A stretch of DNA of 36,152 nucleotides from SIG424 sp045546695. GTDB lineage: Bacteria > Bacillota > Clostridia > UBA1212 > UBA1255. The position numbers and the translations under genes are program-made. Location of the stretch: contig JAZQDE010000045.1 of the NCBI GenBank assembly GCA_045546695.1, forward strand, positions 1-36,152, given 5' to 3'. The notes below the pieces were generated by a model. The model searched no databases and was not told where the DNA came from. It saw only the letters and a program-made list of their open reading frames with translations. Positions 33,514 through 36,152 of the stretch are shown piece after piece; position 1 is the first letter of the stretch; every line of letters starts with the position of its first letter.

Positions 33514-35895
33514 ATGAAAAAATCATTTATCCTTATATCATTATTAATTGCATTGCTCTGCATACTGTTTGTCGCCTGCACAGACAACAGCGATGCGCCC
33601 TCTCAGAGCCCTGAGCCCACGGCCACGCCAAATCCGGACGCACTCGGATTGTTCACGGCAGACGTCACATATTCTTTCCCACCTGACCAGGAGCTTTATT
33701 CTTACTATGAAAAATCATTCGAAGAATACAAAGAGGCCTGTGATTATTACGAAAAAAAGGGTTTTACCCTGTATAACGAGAACGAGAAAAACGGCAACCA
33801 TTTTGCAACGTATACAAACGGTGAAAAGCTGGCTCACATTTACTGGATAGAATGCGAAGAAGAACTCAGCGTTATTTTGTCACCAACAACCGGTAAAAAT
33901 CTGCCGGTAAAAGAACCTGCTGTAACAACAGGCGACGTACCGACAACTGTTACACAGTTAAAGGGCACCGGCGAAGACTCTATGGGATACATAATCCAGC
34001 TTGCAGACGGCAGCTTCATTATTTACGACGGCGGCCCGATTGATGCAGCCCAGGAAATCCTCGACACTCTGAACTCACTTAAAGTAACTGATGAGATTAT
34101 CGTTCGTGCGTGGCTTCTGACTTACGCAGATAACAATCACACAGGTGCTTTCAGAAAAATAGCCGGCAGCTATGCCGACCAACTCAAAGTGGAGACAGTA
34201 ATTGTTGCTCCGGCTGAAGATAAGATTGCCAATTTATTGAATAAATCCTATATTAATGGCTCTGTAAAATACGATGTCGCAAAGCTTGACGGTTGCAAAC
34301 TGTGCTATGCGCACACAGGCATGGACTTTACATTCTGCAATGTAAAGCTTGAAATACTTTTCACCCCTGAAGAATTGTACAATTGCGACCCTCCGCGCCT
34401 TACTGACGACCCTATCCCCTACAACAAGGAAGAATTCAATAACACCGCAATGGTGTCAAGAATCGTTACCGATAAAGCTTCCGTTCTTTTCCTGTCAAAC
34501 GTTGGCGTGCAAAGTGGTCGCAGAATCGGCATGTATTACGGAAATTATCTGAAGAGTGACGTTTGTCAGGTGGCAGAATATGGCAAAGGAGACATGCCTT
34601 TGTACTTCTATAATCTGGTAGAAGCTCCTGTACTTTTCTGTTCGACGACAACCGAAATTTACAACAGCGATGCGACTAACGCGTCAGTGCGTCATACACT
34701 TGCAAAAATCCCTTCTACCGACAAATTGATTCTCCTCGACAGTGAAAACACTTCAATCTGCCTGGACGATGGCTTTTCACCGGCAAAAGAGAACGAATCT
34801 ATCACACCTTCTTATGAATACACATGCCACAACGGTGAAAAAATCGAGTACTTCTACGGAATGACGCAAGAAAAGCTTCTGGAAGTTTTTGCCACTTACG
34901 AAGCTGACGGATATGACAAATATTCAAGTCACGATGCCGGCGGAAACCTAAGTGCCACATATACAAAAGGCAGCCGTATGATTCACATTTATTGGTATAA
35001 GGTTGAAAAGAGAATGGCTGTTGTAACTTCTGAAACCGGTGCAGTCAATCTCCCGCCAAAGACGCCATTGGTAACAACAGGCAATGTTGAAACAACTGTC
35101 ACACAGCTCAAATCTGTGGAAATAAATGGTATGGGTTATGTTGTGCAGCTTGCAGACGGCAGCTTCATTATTTACGACGGAGGCTACCAGAAGGACGACA
35201 TAACAGAAGAACTTATGGACGTTTTACGCAGCAGCACCGCATCAGGTCAGGATATCATTATCCGCGCATGGCTTATTACACACCCACATGGCGACCACTA
35301 CGGTACATTCAGATCTTTTGCAGATAAATACGCAAAAGACGTGACGCTGGAATACTTATTGATTGCTCCGATTACAGAGACAGAGAGAAGACCTCAGGCA
35401 AACGATTCCTATCTCCAGCACGGAATTCTGGATGATATCATAAAATATGAAGATGCAAAAATATGTAATGTTTTCCCGGGAATGGTTTTCAATTTCTGTA
35501 ATGTGAAAATGGAAATTCTTGAGACTTATCACGATGCATATATTCTGGCAACAGTACGGGGCACTTCAAACAACACGTGTATTGTTTCACGCATATTTGC
35601 AGAAGACCGGAACATTCTTTTCCTGGCAGATGCAGGAATGGACCAGGGCGAGCATATGGTTATAATGTATGGCGATTATCTTAAAAGTGACATGTGTCAG
35701 GTATCGCACCACAGTGTAGAAGACTTCCCTCTGATTGGCTACAGACATATCAACGCTGCCACATTATGGTATCCCTGCAACTCAGAACTGTATGGCTGGA
35801 CTAACCGTGATGCCGACGTAAGACTTGCGCTTCGTATATCAAAATACACAAAAGAGTGCATTTTGCACGACAAGAGAGAAACAAGACCGCTATAA
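33514..35895 (+). CDS. lipoprotein with tandem metallo-beta-lactamase-like units
   Basis: The 793-residue lipoprotein has a leader ending VACTD and a Pro/Thr-rich spacer, and two homologous units (about 70-420 and about 455-793). Each unit has an N-terminal strand-rich part (HIYW, then VTTGxVxTTVTQLK), a QLADGSFIIYDGG strand and an MBL-like core. The second unit keeps THPHGDHYG (H590, H592, D594, H595) and QVSHHS, so it may bind metal and hydrolyse a substrate. The first reads TYADNNHTG, with only H209 left, and QVAEYG, so it is probably inactive. GGAGG at 33502-33506 supports ATG 33514. The substrate is unknown; ComEC-like MBL domains are the nearest in form. Confidence 0.8.
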   Translation: MKKSFILISLLIALLCILFVACTDNSDAPSQSPEPTATPNPDALGLFTADVTYSFPPDQELYSYYEKSFEEYKEACDYYEKKGFTLYNENEKNGNHFATYTNGEKLAHIYWIECEEELSVILSPTTGKNLPVKEPAVTTGDVPTTVTQLKGTGEDSMGYIIQLADGSFIIYDGGPIDAAQEILDTLNSLKVTDEIIVRAWLLTYADNNHTGAFRKIAGSYADQLKVETVIVAPAEDKIANLLNKSYINGSVKYDVAKLDGCKLCYAHTGMDFTFCNVKLEILFTPEELYNCDPPRLTDDPIPYNKEEFNNTAMVSRIVTDKASVLFLSNVGVQSGRRIGMYYGNYLKSDVCQVAEYGKGDMPLYFYNLVEAPVLFCSTTTEIYNSDATNASVRHTLAKIPSTDKLILLDSENTSICLDDGFSPAKENESITPSYEYTCHNGEKIEYFYGMTQEKLLEVFATYEADGYDKYSSHDAGGNLSATYTKGSRMIHIYWYKVEKRMAVVTSETGAVNLPPKTPLVTTGNVETTVTQLKSVEINGMGYVVQLADGSFIIYDGGYQKDDITEELMDVLRSSTASGQDIIIRAWLITHPHGDHYGTFRSFADKYAKDVTLEYLLIAPITETERRPQANDSYLQHGILDDIIKYEDAKICNVFPGMVFNFCNVKMEILETYHDAYILATVRGTSNNTCIVSRIFAEDRNILFLADAGMDQGEHMVIMYGDYLKSDMCQVSHHSVEDFPLIGYRHINAATLWYPCNSELYGWTNRDADVRLALRISKYTKECILHDKRETRPL

Positions 35896-35976
35896 ACGCA
35901 ATTATTTATATGTCAATCCTTAGCGGAAATGTCCCGGGAAAGTTGAAACAATAGCACTTGATAATAAGGGCTGATG

Positions 35977-36152
35977 TTTTTCTAATTTAATGCGGAGATA
36001 TTAGAAAAAACGTTGTTTTCAGCATTGGAAATCGTGAAAATCATTGTTTTTTCTAATGTAGCACAGTTTAATTAGAAAAAAACTCATTTTCAGCCTGATA
36101 ATTACTTAAAAATCCGTTTTTTTCTAATAGCCAGAGTGATTTTTAGAAAATC
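35977..36152. repeat. array of about 70-bp imperfect repeats built on an inverted repeat
   Basis: TTTTTCTAAT recurs at 35977, 36047 and 36117 (steps of exactly 70), each followed 12-15 bases later by its inverse ATTAGAAAAAA (36000, 36071, and a variant TTTAGAAAA at 36142). TTTTCAGC also recurs at 36016 and 36087 (step 71). Each unit could fold into a long A/T-rich hairpin. The array continues past the window end, so its size is unknown. It follows the lipoprotein gene; the 80 bases before it hold nothing I recognise. Confidence 0.75.

Noticed and set aside
35977..36152. The repeat array as a CRISPR array.
   Set aside because: Repeats are degenerate and contain inverted pairs with short middles; there are no unique spacers of constant length and no cas genes nearby.

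Overview
The window looks like a chromosomal segment of a spore-forming gut-type Clostridia member (Lachnospiraceae-like). The reasons are Gram-positive style Shine-Dalgarno sites, lipoproteins and a dlt-type cell-envelope operon with no outer-membrane genes, a CotF-like coat protein, BspA-type leucine-rich repeats, and a Tn916-type Xis/Int pair. This lineage call is inference; there is no rRNA in the window.

Layout. Positions 1-2560 hold an unrecognised short ORF, an intracellular leucine-rich-repeat protein with a C-terminal zinc ribbon, and an overlapping atypical kinase-like gene, closed by a strong terminator. Positions about 2740-6380 are a small mobilizable element: a MobV-type oriT with a recognisable nick sequence, a cluster of hairpins, a small HTH-like protein, a MobV relaxase, an excisionase, and a Tn916-type integrase broken by a single in-frame TGA. 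Chromosomal genes resume with a low-molecular-weight phosphatase and a ferritin-like coat protein, ending at a bidirectional terminator. On the minus strand, a Cu+ P-type ATPase carries a C-terminal CopZ-like domain with its own internal Shine-Dalgarno site. It is translationally coupled to a secreted GH99-like protein.

Positions 12172-24291 form a tightly packed nine-gene plus-strand operon behind one good sigma-A-type promoter. In order it encodes a membrane-anchored Ig-repeat/transglutaminase-like protein, a DltA-like adenylating enzyme, a carrier protein, a DltB-like MBOAT acyltransferase, a DltD-like SGNH protein with Cys in place of Ser, a lipoprotein, an aspartate/glutamate racemase, a GT-C-like membrane glycosyltransferase and a GH106-like protein. 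I read it as a variant of the D-alanylation pathway that may attach a different amino acid, possibly D-Asp or D-Glu, to a surface glycopolymer. The support is the racemase gene plus a Lys in the predicted amino-acid pocket of the adenylating enzyme. This is the most interesting system in the window.

Positions 24278-33298 (minus strand) hold pheS-pheT-(HEAT-like unknown)-metG-(YesL/DUF624-like)-(DUF4846-like) as one operon. A strong terminator follows, and its 3' arm abuts a hypothetical gene. The window ends with a plus-strand lipoprotein made of two tandem metallo-beta-lactamase-like units, the first of which has lost its metal ligands, followed by a roughly 70-bp-period array of imperfect inverted repeats that runs off the end.
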